Below are positions 27,957 to 37,111 of a stretch of 64,000 bases of DNA, piece after piece. The translations under genes were made by a program, and so were the position numbers. The DNA is taken from NCBI RefSeq assembly GCF_023156585.1, contig NZ_JALNMI010000002.1, positions 1-64,000 on the forward strand, read 5' to 3'. The notes under the pieces were generated by a model that was not told the origin of the DNA, made no database searches, and was given only the letters and a program-made list of their open reading frames with translations. The stretch's first letter is position 1. Each line of letters opens with the position of its first letter. The stretch comes from Subsaxibacter sp. CAU 1640. GTDB lineage: Bacteria; Bacteroidota; Bacteroidia; Flavobacteriales; Flavobacteriaceae.

Positions 27957-27996
27957 TTTGTCAAAATTTGATATTAAAAAATATCATATTGACAAA
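27957..27996. terminator. Long hairpin at the 3' end of the acyltransferase gene
   Basis: TTTGTCAA (27957-27964) pairs with TTGACAAA (27989-27996) and TGATATT (27969-27975) with AATATCA (27980-27986), a 15-bp interrupted stem with an AAAA loop. It ends 6 nt from the acyltransferase stop. There is no clean U-run on either side, so it may be a weak terminator, an mRNA 3' stabiliser or an operator. Confidence 0.5.
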
Positions 27997-28001
27997 ATTT
28001 G

Positions 28002-29138
28002 TTATTTGAAATGATTCTTAATTACTGGTTTATCCCTTAAATTCATCAATGGTCGCTCATAAAATTGATAGAGCAGATATGATAGCGAGAGTGTCAGCAA
28101 AAAGTAAACTATTATAAAAACCGCAATATCAAGACCTGCAAACGCTTCCGTAGGCATAAAATGTTTCATCAATTGCATCACAATCGAATAGTGCAAGACG
28201 TACATAGCATAAGACAAAATGCTGATATATGTGATTGGAATCAAAATGGATTTTGGCGCTGATTTCATTGTACTCAACAAAGGCAAGGTAAGTAAAATGG
28301 ATATTGATTTAATGACGAAATACCATACATTCCAAAATTGTGGATGGGTACCGATAAAAATTTGATGTCTGGGAATTAAAATATTCAAGGAAAGTAATCC
28401 AATAACTCCAATAAAAAAAGCAGGAAACCGCATCATTCTCCAAAAGTTTGGTTTAACAATTGAAATATAAGCTGCCAATACGCCATAATAAATAGCATCA
28501 ATTCTATAAATAACAATGGCTTTCACGTTGATGCTCCAATGACGCATATCCCTGATGGTTTCTTCGTGATTGTAGATCAATTTTGAAACCAAAAACATAA
28601 AAATTATGAGCAAAGTAACTGCTAAAAACAGCTTTGGTCTTGGAATTGATGTTTTTATGAACAAGATTCCATACAGCAGCAACGGCCCTAAAATATAAGC
28701 AAATTCTTCTATTGATAAACTCCAGGATTCTGCAAAAAGCCAAGGCATTTCGGTTGCAAAATTGTGAAGGAAGAAAAAATAGCGCCAAACGCCATCAGGC
28801 AATTGATTTCCAATATAGATAGCAATCAAGATGTTTGCTATCAATGCCAAATAATAATTGGGCAATGTTCTGAACCAACGTCGTATCCAGAAATAAAACA
28901 CATTCTTGAAACTGAAACTTTGGGATGTGTAAAGGCGAAATAAAATTCTTCCAATCAAAAAGCCACTTAAACTAAAGAATATCTCTACACCCATTACGCC
29001 AGAAATACTTAAAATATCTGGAATGTATCCGTTGGCATTTGGAGTAATCCACAAAATATGGGAACAGACTACCATCATAATAGCAACAGCACGCATCAGG
29101 TCTAAACCAAAAATTCGTTTGCTGTAGTCTATTTGCAT
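28002..29138 (-). CDS. Acyltransferase 3 family membrane protein
   Basis: Inner-membrane O-acyltransferase of 378 aa with about ten helices. The family start RIFGLDLMRAVAIMMVVCSHI contains the catalytic-type His; R-x10-H spacing matches AT3/OafA proteins, and FFSLSGFLIGRILFRL follows. Such proteins acetylate sugars of LPS, capsule or peptidoglycan. The target is unknown and no sugar gene is adjacent. It diverges from the PHM-like gene 39 nt away. Confidence 0.88.
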   Translation of the reverse strand: MQIDYSKRIFGLDLMRAVAIMMVVCSHILWITPNANGYIPDILSISGVMGVEIFFSLSGFLIGRILFRLYTSQSFSFKNVFYFWIRRWFRTLPNYYLALIANILIAIYIGNQLPDGVWRYFFFLHNFATEMPWLFAESWSLSIEEFAYILGPLLLYGILFIKTSIPRPKLFLAVTLLIIFMFLVSKLIYNHEETIRDMRHWSINVKAIVIYRIDAIYYGVLAAYISIVKPNFWRMMRFPAFFIGVIGLLSLNILIPRHQIFIGTHPQFWNVWYFVIKSISILLTLPLLSTMKSAPKSILIPITYISILSYAMYVLHYSIVMQLMKHFMPTEAFAGLDIAVFIIVYFLLTLSLSYLLYQFYERPLMNLRDKPVIKNHFK

Positions 29139-29177
29139 AAAAAAGCGTTAATTTGTTAGGGAAGAAACGGTTTCTAA

Positions 29178-30326
29178 ATGAGGTCCAAAATACTAAAATA
29201 TTCAGTCTTTTTATTCATCATCTTGCTGATTATTGGCGGAATCTATTATTTAAAACTTCCCAATAGGCATAAAGCGATCATAAAAACACAGGTGTATCAC
29301 AAATTGGGTCTTGTTGATGATTCCTGGAATATTAAAACCACAGATTCCACAATTTCGCTGTTCTCTCCTACTTTGGTCATTGATAACATTTACAAGTCGA
29401 TGGAAGGTCCGAAGGCGCTGACATCATTCCAGATTGATTATACTAGAAATGATTTGGTCTGGCTCACCTCATTCGAAACCAAAGCGGTCAGCACCAACGA
29501 AATCGATCAATTATCAAATGATTATGTATGTCATACCAACATTGATTTTTATGACGGAGAACACTACGCTCGCTGGAATTTAAACAATAGAATCGGTGAA
29601 CAATATCCTCGTCTGACCTCGATGAGCAACGGGATTGAAGCCTATAAACTGCCTGATGGTTTTGGCTTTCCAGTTTTTACCAATGAAAATCTTTTCACGG
29701 CAACACAAATCCTCAATCATAATATCAAAGGTGATGCTTTTACTGTAAAGCACAAAGTGACTTTAGGTTTTAAAGCTCATCATCCAAATATGAAACCTTT
29801 AATGAGCAAAACCGTGTTTGTGATGCTGCCTTATGACAGTGACAAACCTTTTCAGGGTCCAACTGAAAACAACCCAAATATGTGTTTACCAGTGGAGACT
29901 AAAAACCATAGTTATGTTGATGACGAAGGACACCATCTTTCCGGTCATTGGGTTATTTTTAAAGGAAAAGAAACTTATACTTCTGATATCACCCAGCAAC
30001 TCCAGTTAAAAGATAGCACGACTATGCATCAAATTGCGGTGCATCTGCATCCTTTTGCTGAAGAGTTACAATTTCGGGACAAAACCAAAGACACCACATT
30101 ATTTATATCTAAAGCTGAAAATTATAAAGACAAAATCGGATTGAAAAAAGTCACTTATTTTTCGAACGAAGAAGGCATTATGCTCTATCCAGACCATCAG
30201 TACGAACTTGTTTTAAAGACAAATAATACCACAGATGTCAATCAGGATATGATGGCGAGTATGTTTGTGTTTTTATATGATAAAGAAATGGATGAAAGAA
30301 TAAAGTCTTACAATTCCAATCAATGA
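29178..30326 (+). CDS. Membrane-anchored protein with possible PHM-like copper sites
   Basis: No assigned function. One N-terminal helix (about 7-24) anchors a 355-residue domain outside the inner membrane. The order of metal-ligand-like residues resembles the copper type II monooxygenases (peptidylglycine and dopamine hydroxylases): CH at 118-119; PDGFGFPV (159-166) followed by H181 in ILNHNIKGD, like the PHM third CuH ligand region; then H289-x-H291 and Met 358/359/362 in a TNNTTDVNQDMMASM context, like the CuM site. The gene overlaps a Sco copper-chaperone gene by ATGA, which supports a copper role. Catalysis is inference. Confidence 0.6.
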   Translation: MRSKILKYSVFLFIILLIIGGIYYLKLPNRHKAIIKTQVYHKLGLVDDSWNIKTTDSTISLFSPTLVIDNIYKSMEGPKALTSFQIDYTRNDLVWLTSFETKAVSTNEIDQLSNDYVCHTNIDFYDGEHYARWNLNNRIGEQYPRLTSMSNGIEAYKLPDGFGFPVFTNENLFTATQILNHNIKGDAFTVKHKVTLGFKAHHPNMKPLMSKTVFVMLPYDSDKPFQGPTENNPNMCLPVETKNHSYVDDEGHHLSGHWVIFKGKETYTSDITQQLQLKDSTTMHQIAVHLHPFAEELQFRDKTKDTTLFISKAENYKDKIGLKKVTYFSNEEGIMLYPDHQYELVLKTNNTTDVNQDMMASMFVFLYDKEMDERIKSYNSNQ

Positions 30327-30922
30327 AGTTTCTAAAGGTTCTTGTTTTATTTTTTTTCTTCGGATGTAATTCAGGCTCAAAACAATTACCGATTTTGAGC
30401 TACCAAATTGATGACAAAGGAAATACAGTAGCCTACAAAATCAAATATGACAATTTTAAAAACCAGCTTGGAGAAAACTTTTCAACCGATAACATCAAGG
30501 ACAAAGTTTTCTTGGCGAATTTCTTCTTCACAAGTTGTCCAAGCATTTGTCCGCCTATGCGAAACAAACTTATTGACATTGCTGAAACCTTTCAAAGCGA
30601 TGATGATTTCCTGATCGTTTCACACACCATCGATCCTAAAAATGACACTGTCGAAGTTCTAAAAAATTATTCTGAAGCAACTGGAATTTCTTCAGATAAA
30701 TGGCAGTTTGTCCGTTCTTCCGTAGAGCTTACAAGAAAGCAAGCAGATTTGTATATGACCAACTTCAAAGCCAATGAAGATGGAACTGATTTTTACCACA
30801 GTAGTTATGCCGCATTAGTTGATACGGATCAACAGATAAGAGGATTCTATAATCTGTTGGTCGATGAGGAAATTGAAAGATTAAAAGAAGATATCGCTTT
30901 TCTACTTAAAACAAACTCTTGA
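30323..30922 (+). CDS. SCO1/SenC-family copper chaperone lipoprotein
   Basis: A 199-aa periplasmic thioredoxin-fold protein with a lipobox-like FFFGC (Cys 15). The copper site is complete: C72 and C76 in TSCPSICPPM and H159 in DFYHSSYAALVD. Sco proteins insert Cu into the CuA site of cytochrome oxidase or into other copper enzymes. The 4-nt ATGA overlap with the preceding gene means they are translated together, so its client may be that protein. Its tail overlaps the convergent moxR gene by 17 nt. Confidence 0.92.
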   Translation: MKFLKVLVLFFFFGCNSGSKQLPILSYQIDDKGNTVAYKIKYDNFKNQLGENFSTDNIKDKVFLANFFFTSCPSICPPMRNKLIDIAETFQSDDDFLIVSHTIDPKNDTVEVLKNYSEATGISSDKWQFVRSSVELTRKQADLYMTNFKANEDGTDFYHSSYAALVDTDQQIRGFYNLLVDEEIERLKEDIAFLLKTNS

Positions 30923-31859
30923 TGATTTGGTCATCAGAAATACCTTCGGCTTCCGCTTTATAATTTTTGATGATTCTATGACGAAGAATTCCGCTAGCAA
31001 CCGCTTGAACATTTTCAATATCTGGTGAGAATTTGCCTTTAATGGCAGCATGCGTTTTAGCAGCCAAAATCAAATTTTGGGATGCTCTAGGTCCAGCGCC
31101 CCAATCCACAAATTCCTTCACCAGGTCTGATGCTGCAGAACTGTTTGGCCTTGTTTTTCCCACCATTGACACTGCATATTCAATCACATTATCAGCTACA
31201 GGAATACGACGAATCAATTGCTGAAGATCGATAATTTCTTGAGCAGTAAACAACGAATTTACTTTAGATTGCACGTCAGTTGTAGTCGATTTTACAACCT
31301 GCACTTCTTCTGCAAATGAAGGATATTCCAAATTGATGGCAAACATAAAACGGTCTAACTGTGCTTCTGGCAAAGGATAAGTTCCTTCTTGTTCAATCGG
31401 GTTTTGGGTTGCAAGAACGAAATATGGCAAATTCAGTTTGTAATGATGTCCTGCAACGGTTACAGCTCGTTCTTGCATCGCTTCCAACAAAGCTGCTTGA
31501 GTTTTCGGAGGCGTTCTATTGATCTCGTCTGCCAAAATGATATTGGCAAAAATTGGTCCTTTTATAAATTTGAACTGTCTGTTTTCATCAAGAATTTCAC
31601 TGCCTAGAATATCACTTGGCATCAAATCTGGCGTGAACTGAATACGTTTAAAATCCAACCCTAAAGCTTGAGCGATTGTATTGACCATTAAGGTTTTTGC
31701 CAAACCAGGAACTCCTATCAATAATGCGTGTCCTCCAGAAAAAATGGATATCAAAATTTGATTCACCACTTCATCCTGACCGACAATCACTTTGGCGATT
31801 TCAGTTTTTAACGATTGATATTTTTTTACAAACTGCTCTACAGCCGCAACGTCAGACAT
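30906..31859 (-). CDS. MoxR-family AAA+ ATPase
   Basis: A 317-aa AAA+ chaperone. Walker A is GVPGLAKT in LIGVPGLAKTLMVN, Walker B IILADEINRTPPKTQAALLEAM, sensor 1 LATQNPIEQEGTYPLPEAQ, and an Arg finger in LDRFMF. MoxR proteins usually act with VWA-domain (Bat) partners in metal-centre maturation or envelope stress, but no VWA gene is in this window. It is last in an operon behind three periplasmic peptidyl-prolyl isomerase-type genes (6-nt gap to the nearest). Confidence 0.93.
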   Translation of the reverse strand: MSDVAAVEQFVKKYQSLKTEIAKVIVGQDEVVNQILISIFSGGHALLIGVPGLAKTLMVNTIAQALGLDFKRIQFTPDLMPSDILGSEILDENRQFKFIKGPIFANIILADEINRTPPKTQAALLEAMQERAVTVAGHHYKLNLPYFVLATQNPIEQEGTYPLPEAQLDRFMFAINLEYPSFAEEVQVVKSTTTDVQSKVNSLFTAQEIIDLQQLIRRIPVADNVIEYAVSMVGKTRPNSSAASDLVKEFVDWGAGPRASQNLILAAKTHAAIKGKFSPDIENVQAVASGILRHRIIKNYKAEAEGISDDQIIKSLF

Positions 31860-31865
31860 ATTCTA

Positions 31866-33320
31866 TTATTTTTTCAACCAATTGCTCTGAAATTCGCAGT
31901 CGCGATATTCCCCATTGATGTTGATATACGTATCTTTAATTTTTTCTTCCCGCCATTTTTTGACCTCTGTAAACTGTTTGTCCTGAACGGTTAAGTTCTT
32001 TATTTTTAAATAGTCCTTTGCAAAATTGGCTTCGTGTTCGTCAATTCTATCGGTAACCGTCAAAATCTTGAATTTGATTCTGTTGATTCTGTCTTCATCC
32101 TGAAGCACCAAACTAACCTCGTTGTCCTTAAGATTTTGAATTTGTGAATATAACTCTGGATCCATTTTTGTCAACTCAAAATTGTAATCTTGAGTCTTTG
32201 GATTGATCAATTGACCTCCATCTTGCCGTGTTTCCTTCTCATCACTGAATTCTCTTGCAGCATCAGCAAATTTATACTCACCTCTCACAATGCGAGCTCT
32301 GATGGTATCAATTTTAGTTTTTGCTTCCCTGATTGCCTCTTGCGTAACTTCAGGTCTAATCAAAATGTGGCGAACATCATATTCTTGTCCTCTAATTTTT
32401 TCAAGCCAAATGATATGATAACCGAAATCTGTTTGGAAAGGTTCTGAAATTTCGCCTTCTTCAAGAGAAAACGCTACATCTCGGAATTCTTTCACCATTT
32501 GAGGTCTGTTTCTGTTCATTGGTGGCAACTTTCCTCCAGTTCTCCTTGAACCCATATCATCTGAATAAAATGTAGCTTTCGTCGTAAAACTTGCGCCATT
32601 TTCAATAATATCTGCCTTAAACTCCTTTAATTTATTGATTGCCTTTTGTTTTTCGGCTTCCGAAATTTTAGGTATGACAACTATTTGAGCAACTTTCAAT
32701 TCCGTACCAAAAATTGGTCTTTCATCTTTCGGGATACTATTAAAATATTCTCTCACTTCCTCTGGAGTTACTTCGATATCTTCAACAATCTTGCGTTGCA
32801 TCTCATAAGCAAGTTGTTGGTTTTTATTAATTTCGAACATTTCATCTCTCAAAGCTTGTTCTGTATCTTTATTATAGAACTTCAAAAGTTCATCCATAGA
32901 GCCATTGGTTTCTTCAAGGAAAGCGCTGATTTGCTGATCTATGTTAGAGCGGATTTCCAATTCCTTTACTTCAATACTATCTTGAATGGCGCTGTGAGCA
33001 AACAATTTATCTTCCAATAATTTACCAAACAATTGACAACGAGTGATGTCAGCCGTTGAAACACCAGCTGCTTGAAGTTGCAAAAACTCCTTATCCAAAT
33101 CTGAATCCAATATGACATAATCACCTACAACTGCTACAACTCCATCTACTTTAGTACGTTGAAAAGTTTGCTTCACCGTATCCTTTGCAATATCGACTTC
33201 AGCCACTTCATCTGGAATAATTTCCTGTGAAATAGCAAATTGATAGCTCATAAGAGCCAAAAAAGAAACTATAATTTTATTGTAGATTATATATTTCAAA
33301 TTGATTGTTTTTAATGGCAT
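31866..33320 (-). CDS. SurA-like periplasmic peptidyl-prolyl isomerase
   Basis: Periplasmic chaperone for outer-membrane proteins, 484 aa from ATG 33320. The N-terminus IIVSFLALMSYQFAIS is a signal peptide. A SurA N-domain (about 45-175; VDGVVAVVGDYVILDSDL) is followed by two parvulin domains, the first with FGTELKVAQIVVIP and FSDDMGSRRTGGKLP-type motifs, the second with YDVRHILIRP and FSDEKETRQDGGQL. The start overlaps the upstream lipoprotein gene by 44 nt; a TTG at 33299 is an alternative that begins right at the signal peptide. Confidence 0.9.
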   Translation of the reverse strand: MPLKTINLKYIIYNKIIVSFLALMSYQFAISQEIIPDEVAEVDIAKDTVKQTFQRTKVDGVVAVVGDYVILDSDLDKEFLQLQAAGVSTADITRCQLFGKLLEDKLFAHSAIQDSIEVKELEIRSNIDQQISAFLEETNGSMDELLKFYNKDTEQALRDEMFEINKNQQLAYEMQRKIVEDIEVTPEEVREYFNSIPKDERPIFGTELKVAQIVVIPKISEAEKQKAINKLKEFKADIIENGASFTTKATFYSDDMGSRRTGGKLPPMNRNRPQMVKEFRDVAFSLEEGEISEPFQTDFGYHIIWLEKIRGQEYDVRHILIRPEVTQEAIREAKTKIDTIRARIVRGEYKFADAAREFSDEKETRQDGGQLINPKTQDYNFELTKMDPELYSQIQNLKDNEVSLVLQDEDRINRIKFKILTVTDRIDEHEANFAKDYLKIKNLTVQDKQFTEVKKWREEKIKDTYININGEYRDCEFQSNWLKK

Positions 33321-34140
33321 CTTTTGTAATGTCTTTTTCGAGTTGTTTGACAAGTTCTAATTTTCTTTTGTTAATGACAATCTGTTTGATGGTAGGCATC
33401 ACAAACTCCAAAGGCGCATAATCATTCTGCAATCTTACGTCATTAATTTGCATCAAATATAGGTCTAATGAATCTTTGAGTTGTATAAAATTAGATTTTT
33501 TTAACAGTTCCTTTTTGTTTTCAGAATTTATGACAGATATTTTATTAGCAACCTGTGAAGCCTTAATCCAAATAGAATCATTCAGCGAATAAGATTTGAA
33601 CTGAACAGATATCGAATCCAAATGCTTTTTATCCTTTGCTGAATAGCGTTGAAATCGTTTTGAAATATCATCTTTGTCAACGGCATTTTGAGGAATATGA
33701 ACATATCGAAACTTTATCAATTCGTCATTCAATTTGAACGTTTCTTTGTTCTCTTCATAAAATGCATTGGCTTCAGAATAAGGCACAACCGTATCAATTG
33801 ATTTTTTTACCAATGCTTCCAAATAGGCTTTCGTATAAAGATCTTTTTTGTATTGATCAACAAGTTTATTGAACTCATCTTGCATATTCTGTGGCAAGTT
33901 GCGTTCTGAACCATCAACCAATAATAATTGCGTTGCCCAACGTGTAATAAAGCTATTTACTATCAAAATACTGTCTTCTGCAGAAGTACCTTCCGCAACC
34001 AAACCTTTGATATCATCTTCATACAAATACGTGTCATTTACCCTTGCAATGGGTTCTCTATCATCTGATTCTTTGAAGAATACATCGCAAGAAACCAAGC
34101 AAATGGTTGCAATACTTATATTGAGAAGCTTTTTTATCAA
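33277..34140 (-). CDS. PpiC/SurA-like periplasmic lipoprotein, TTG start
   Basis: Predicted lipoprotein (287 aa): MIKKLLNISIATICLVSC with the lipid-attachment Cys about residue 18, then an all-alpha SurA_N-like chaperone region (PIARVNDTYLYEDDIKGL, NSFITRWATQLLLVDG). No parvulin active-site motifs are seen, so it is probably a chaperone without isomerase activity. It has no ATG near the 5' end: TTG at 34140 follows immediately after the TAA of the upstream gene, in the same frame. Translation must restart on the TTG next to the stop, a strong coupling signal. Confidence 0.82.
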   Translation of the reverse strand: MIKKLLNISIATICLVSCDVFFKESDDREPIARVNDTYLYEDDIKGLVAEGTSAEDSILIVNSFITRWATQLLLVDGSERNLPQNMQDEFNKLVDQYKKDLYTKAYLEALVKKSIDTVVPYSEANAFYEENKETFKLNDELIKFRYVHIPQNAVDKDDISKRFQRYSAKDKKHLDSISVQFKSYSLNDSIWIKASQVANKISVINSENKKELLKKSNFIQLKDSLDLYLMQINDVRLQNDYAPLEFVMPTIKQIVINKRKLELVKQLEKDITKDAIKNNQFEIYNLQ

Positions 34141-36087
34141 TTATTTCCCGATTTGATTTTTAACTGTTTTTAAAACTTTTGGATCGACTTCTACCTTATA
34201 TCTATCGTGCAAGGATTTCAACCAATTTTCTTCAATGCTATTTTGATAATCGCTTATAACTTTGCCCTTTGCCTCATCAAATGTTTTATTGCTTGATGGA
34301 ATTATTTTGTTAATCAACAACACGTGGTAAGCATCATTATAATTATATATTTTTGATACACCTTCTTTCAATTCCAAATCTTTAGGCAATGATTGATGGT
34401 CTGTCTCCATTGTTCCTTTTGTAAAAATCACTTTTTGCTCTGCTTCAGAATTGAGTTGTTTACTGATTGCTTCATCAGAAGTTCCTTTTTTCAATAAGGA
34501 AGCTACTTTTTCAATATCTGATTTTTTTGCTGAAGTTGCCAAAACTACGTCTACTCTATCTTTCCAGATATAATTCGACTTGTGAGCATCGTAATATTTT
34601 TGAAGTCCAACTGTGTCTTTCACTGCCGCATTCCAAACTTCTTTCTCCATTAAATCAAACAGCAACAATCCATCTCTATATTCCTTCAAAATTTGAGCAA
34701 AATCTTCATTTTCAAACTCCAAATGATCTTCGTGGTATCTTAAAATTTCACTTTCTTCAAATTCCTTGAATTCTTTCTCTACGATTGCCGAGAATGGCGT
34801 TGTTTTTCCAAGATATACTTTTTGGGCAGATAATAAATGACCTGCAAATTCTCCATATGTGACCGATTTATCACCTATCTTGAAAAGTTCTTTTTCTTTA
34901 TCAAGACTTGTAGGAATTGTCCAAGCTCTGCTGTAGAAATCATTCGATAATATTGAAGTGAAATACTCCAGTTTTTTAGGATCTGTGTTGACATTGTATT
35001 TCTTCTTAAGCTTTTTGGCTAATGCCGAATTAATTAAGCTTGAGCGAGCATCTCTCTTCACTTTATTTTCAATTTCGCCTTTTACTTCCTCCAATGGTTG
35101 GACTCCTTTTTTAGAAACCAATTTCACAATATGCCATCCAAAATCTGTTTTAAATGGTTTTGAAATCTCTCCTGGTTCCTTTAAACTAAATGCCATATTT
35201 TCAAATTCTACAGAACTCAATTGACCACCAGTAAATGGCGACAACAATCCGCCTAGACTTGAAGAACTTTTATCATCTGAAAACTGTTTTGCCAAAGACT
35301 CGAAGTTCTCACCTTGATTAATTTTTTTATAGATTTCATTGATTCTAGTTTCAGGATTCAACAAACTATCTGCCTGCTTATTTGAAATCATAATGTGAGC
35401 CACTGTAACTTCACCTCGCGAAGGTCTTTTATCATCAACTTTGACAACATGGTATCCAAAACGCGTTCTAAACGGTTTGGAAATCTCTCCAACCTTCGTA
35501 TTAAACGCTGCACTTTCAAATTCATAGACCATTTTAAAAGAAGAAAACCATCCTAAATCTTCAGCGAAAATGGTATTTCCATTATGAATCTCTTTCTGAA
35601 CTGTTTCAAAGCCTTCCTTTTTTACTCGGTCTCTCAACTCTAGCAACTGATTATAGACTTTCAAAGTATCTTTTTCATTTTCATCCATCCGAATCAAAAT
35701 GTGCGATGCTTTCACCTCTTGAGTGGATCTGTCATAAGCTTCTTTAATCAAAGCTTCCGTAACATTTGAGTCGGACAAGTAATTTTTTGAAAGTTGCTTT
35801 TTATAGCTTTCAAATTCTCGCAAATACTTCGGAATGGTGTCTAATCCCAACCGCTTCGCTTCTTTGATTTTAAGTTGATAATTGACAAATAAATCTAGAT
35901 AAGCATCAACATCTTTTTGTGACTCATCTTTCACCAAGTCCAGATTTTTATTGTAAACTCGTATAAATTCTGACGATTTGATAGGTTCATTATCTATTGT
36001 AAAAAGTACATCATCTGAATTTTTTTGAGCAAACAATGTCGCAGTCAAGGTTAGTGCCAAACAGCACAAATAAAGTTTTTTAATCAT
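34141..36087 (-). CDS. Periplasmic peptidyl-prolyl isomerase with two parvulin domains
   Basis: A 648-aa periplasmic protein with signal peptide MIKKLYLCCLALTLTATLFAQ (start 36087; the extension to 36132 is less likely). After an N-terminal helical region come two parvulin domains: VKASHILIRMDENEKD with FGYHVVKVDDKRPSRGEV, and VTVAHIMISNK with FGWHIVKLVSKKGVQ. A long C-terminal region (about 370-648) contains a third, divergent segment with VLATSAKK. It is the first gene of the three-chaperone-moxR operon and probably serves outer-membrane protein folding. Confidence 0.92.
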   Translation of the reverse strand: MIKKLYLCCLALTLTATLFAQKNSDDVLFTIDNEPIKSSEFIRVYNKNLDLVKDESQKDVDAYLDLFVNYQLKIKEAKRLGLDTIPKYLREFESYKKQLSKNYLSDSNVTEALIKEAYDRSTQEVKASHILIRMDENEKDTLKVYNQLLELRDRVKKEGFETVQKEIHNGNTIFAEDLGWFSSFKMVYEFESAAFNTKVGEISKPFRTRFGYHVVKVDDKRPSRGEVTVAHIMISNKQADSLLNPETRINEIYKKINQGENFESLAKQFSDDKSSSSLGGLLSPFTGGQLSSVEFENMAFSLKEPGEISKPFKTDFGWHIVKLVSKKGVQPLEEVKGEIENKVKRDARSSLINSALAKKLKKKYNVNTDPKKLEYFTSILSNDFYSRAWTIPTSLDKEKELFKIGDKSVTYGEFAGHLLSAQKVYLGKTTPFSAIVEKEFKEFEESEILRYHEDHLEFENEDFAQILKEYRDGLLLFDLMEKEVWNAAVKDTVGLQKYYDAHKSNYIWKDRVDVVLATSAKKSDIEKVASLLKKGTSDEAISKQLNSEAEQKVIFTKGTMETDHQSLPKDLELKEGVSKIYNYNDAYHVLLINKIIPSSNKTFDEAKGKVISDYQNSIEENWLKSLHDRYKVEVDPKVLKTVKNQIGK

Positions 36088-36361
36088 GATGGTATAAAGT
36101 TTTGAAACCTGTCGCAAAAATAATAAAATCATATATTAAACAAGTTCATTTTTTGAAACGATTGAATGAGTGCTTTAGTATTGATAAAAATTTTGAAATT
36201 ACCTTTTGAACCTTTCAATTAATTTGATAAAGTGTATGAATGTCCTTGCAATATATTAAAGTGATAGTAGGTTGTCTATTATTTCTGCAATTGAACTTTC
36301 AATGCTCCAAAATTTCGGCTAAACCAAATATATTTGCACATCATTTATCCCATCGTTGCGA
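36088..36361. other. 274-nt intergenic region between divergent genes
   Basis: AT-rich spacer between the parvulin operon (minus) and the SRPBCC gene (plus). Apart from the TATATTTG box at 36329 I see no RNA gene, repeat or ORF of note. Confidence 0.6.
36329..36336 (+). promoter_or_regulatory. -7 promoter element of the SRPBCC gene
   Basis: TATATTTG followed by GCAC, 25 nt before the ATG at 36362; no -33 TTG at the normal distance. Confidence 0.5.
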
Positions 36362-36823
36362 ATGAAATATTCATCAGAAATAATTGTGGATTTGCCATTA
36401 AAGGAGTTTGTTCAAAAGTTTGACAATGCAGAGAATATGAAGCATTGGCAAAAAGGATTAGTATCTGTAGAGCACATTTCTGGAAACCCTGGTATGGTTG
36501 GTTCCAAAATGAAGTTGAACTACAACTTTGGCAAACGTAAGATGGAACTTATTGAGACCGTTACTCATAGAAATTTACCAAAGGAATTTCATGGCACCTA
36601 TAGTACCATAGGAATGCACAATATACAGGAAAACTATTTTGAAGAATTACCCAATGGAAAGACCAAATGGATTTCAATAAGTGAATTTTTACCTCTGAAC
36701 TTTATGATGAGAAGTATGATTTGGTTTATGCCCAAAGCATTTAAAAAGCAATCGATGAAGAATATGACCGATTTCAAGAATTTTGCTGAAAAAGGAGTAT
36801 CTGTAGCCAATGAGAAAGCTTAA
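36362..36823 (+). CDS. SRPBCC-family ligand-binding protein
   Basis: A 153-aa cytoplasmic START/Bet v1-like protein. It opens with MKYSSEIIVDLPLKEFVQKFDN and MKHWQKGLVSVEHIS, the usual strand-helix start of the polyketide cyclase/SRPBCC group, followed by MKLNYNFGKRKMELIETV strands and a C-terminal long helix. These proteins bind hydrophobic ligands; which one is unknown. ATG 36362 is chosen over the TTG at 36356. It overlaps the next small gene by 14 nt. Confidence 0.85.
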   Translation: MKYSSEIIVDLPLKEFVQKFDNAENMKHWQKGLVSVEHISGNPGMVGSKMKLNYNFGKRKMELIETVTHRNLPKEFHGTYSTIGMHNIQENYFEELPNGKTKWISISEFLPLNFMMRSMIWFMPKAFKKQSMKNMTDFKNFAEKGVSVANEKA

Positions 36824-37046
36824 ACTTATCTGGGATTTTAGAGGTCCTTCTTCGCAAAAAGTGGCAGAACATCACGAAATCCATCTCAAAGAATACATTT
36901 CCATACATCATATAAACGTCCATAAAACTGGTGTTGAAAACCTAAATGAACTTCATAGTTTGGCATATTTGGTGATCGATGAGATTGATATGAAACCCAT
37001 TCGAGACAGCCTGAAACCTCATAGAGGACAAGTGTATTCTGATTAA
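36810..37046 (+). CDS. Small His-rich conserved protein
   Basis: Not recognised. A 78-aa cytoplasmic protein, MRKLKLIWDFRGPSSQKVAEHH..., with histidines clustered in EHHEIHLKEYISIHHINVHK (20-39), which could bind a metal. It overlaps the SRPBCC gene by 14 nt, so both are probably made together. Short hypothetical proteins of this kind occur in other flavobacteria as far as I recall; no function is known to me. Confidence 0.7.
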   Translation: MRKLKLIWDFRGPSSQKVAEHHEIHLKEYISIHHINVHKTGVENLNELHSLAYLVIDEIDMKPIRDSLKPHRGQVYSD

Positions 37047-37111
37047 TTCCACATCCTATTTTTTATTGTTTCGTAAGGATTTTCCATATCTTTAATTTTC
37101 AAAACATCTTG

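Noticed and set aside
36133-36328. Possible small RNA in the parvulin/SRPBCC gap
   Set aside because: No promoter-terminator pair or stable fold was visible.
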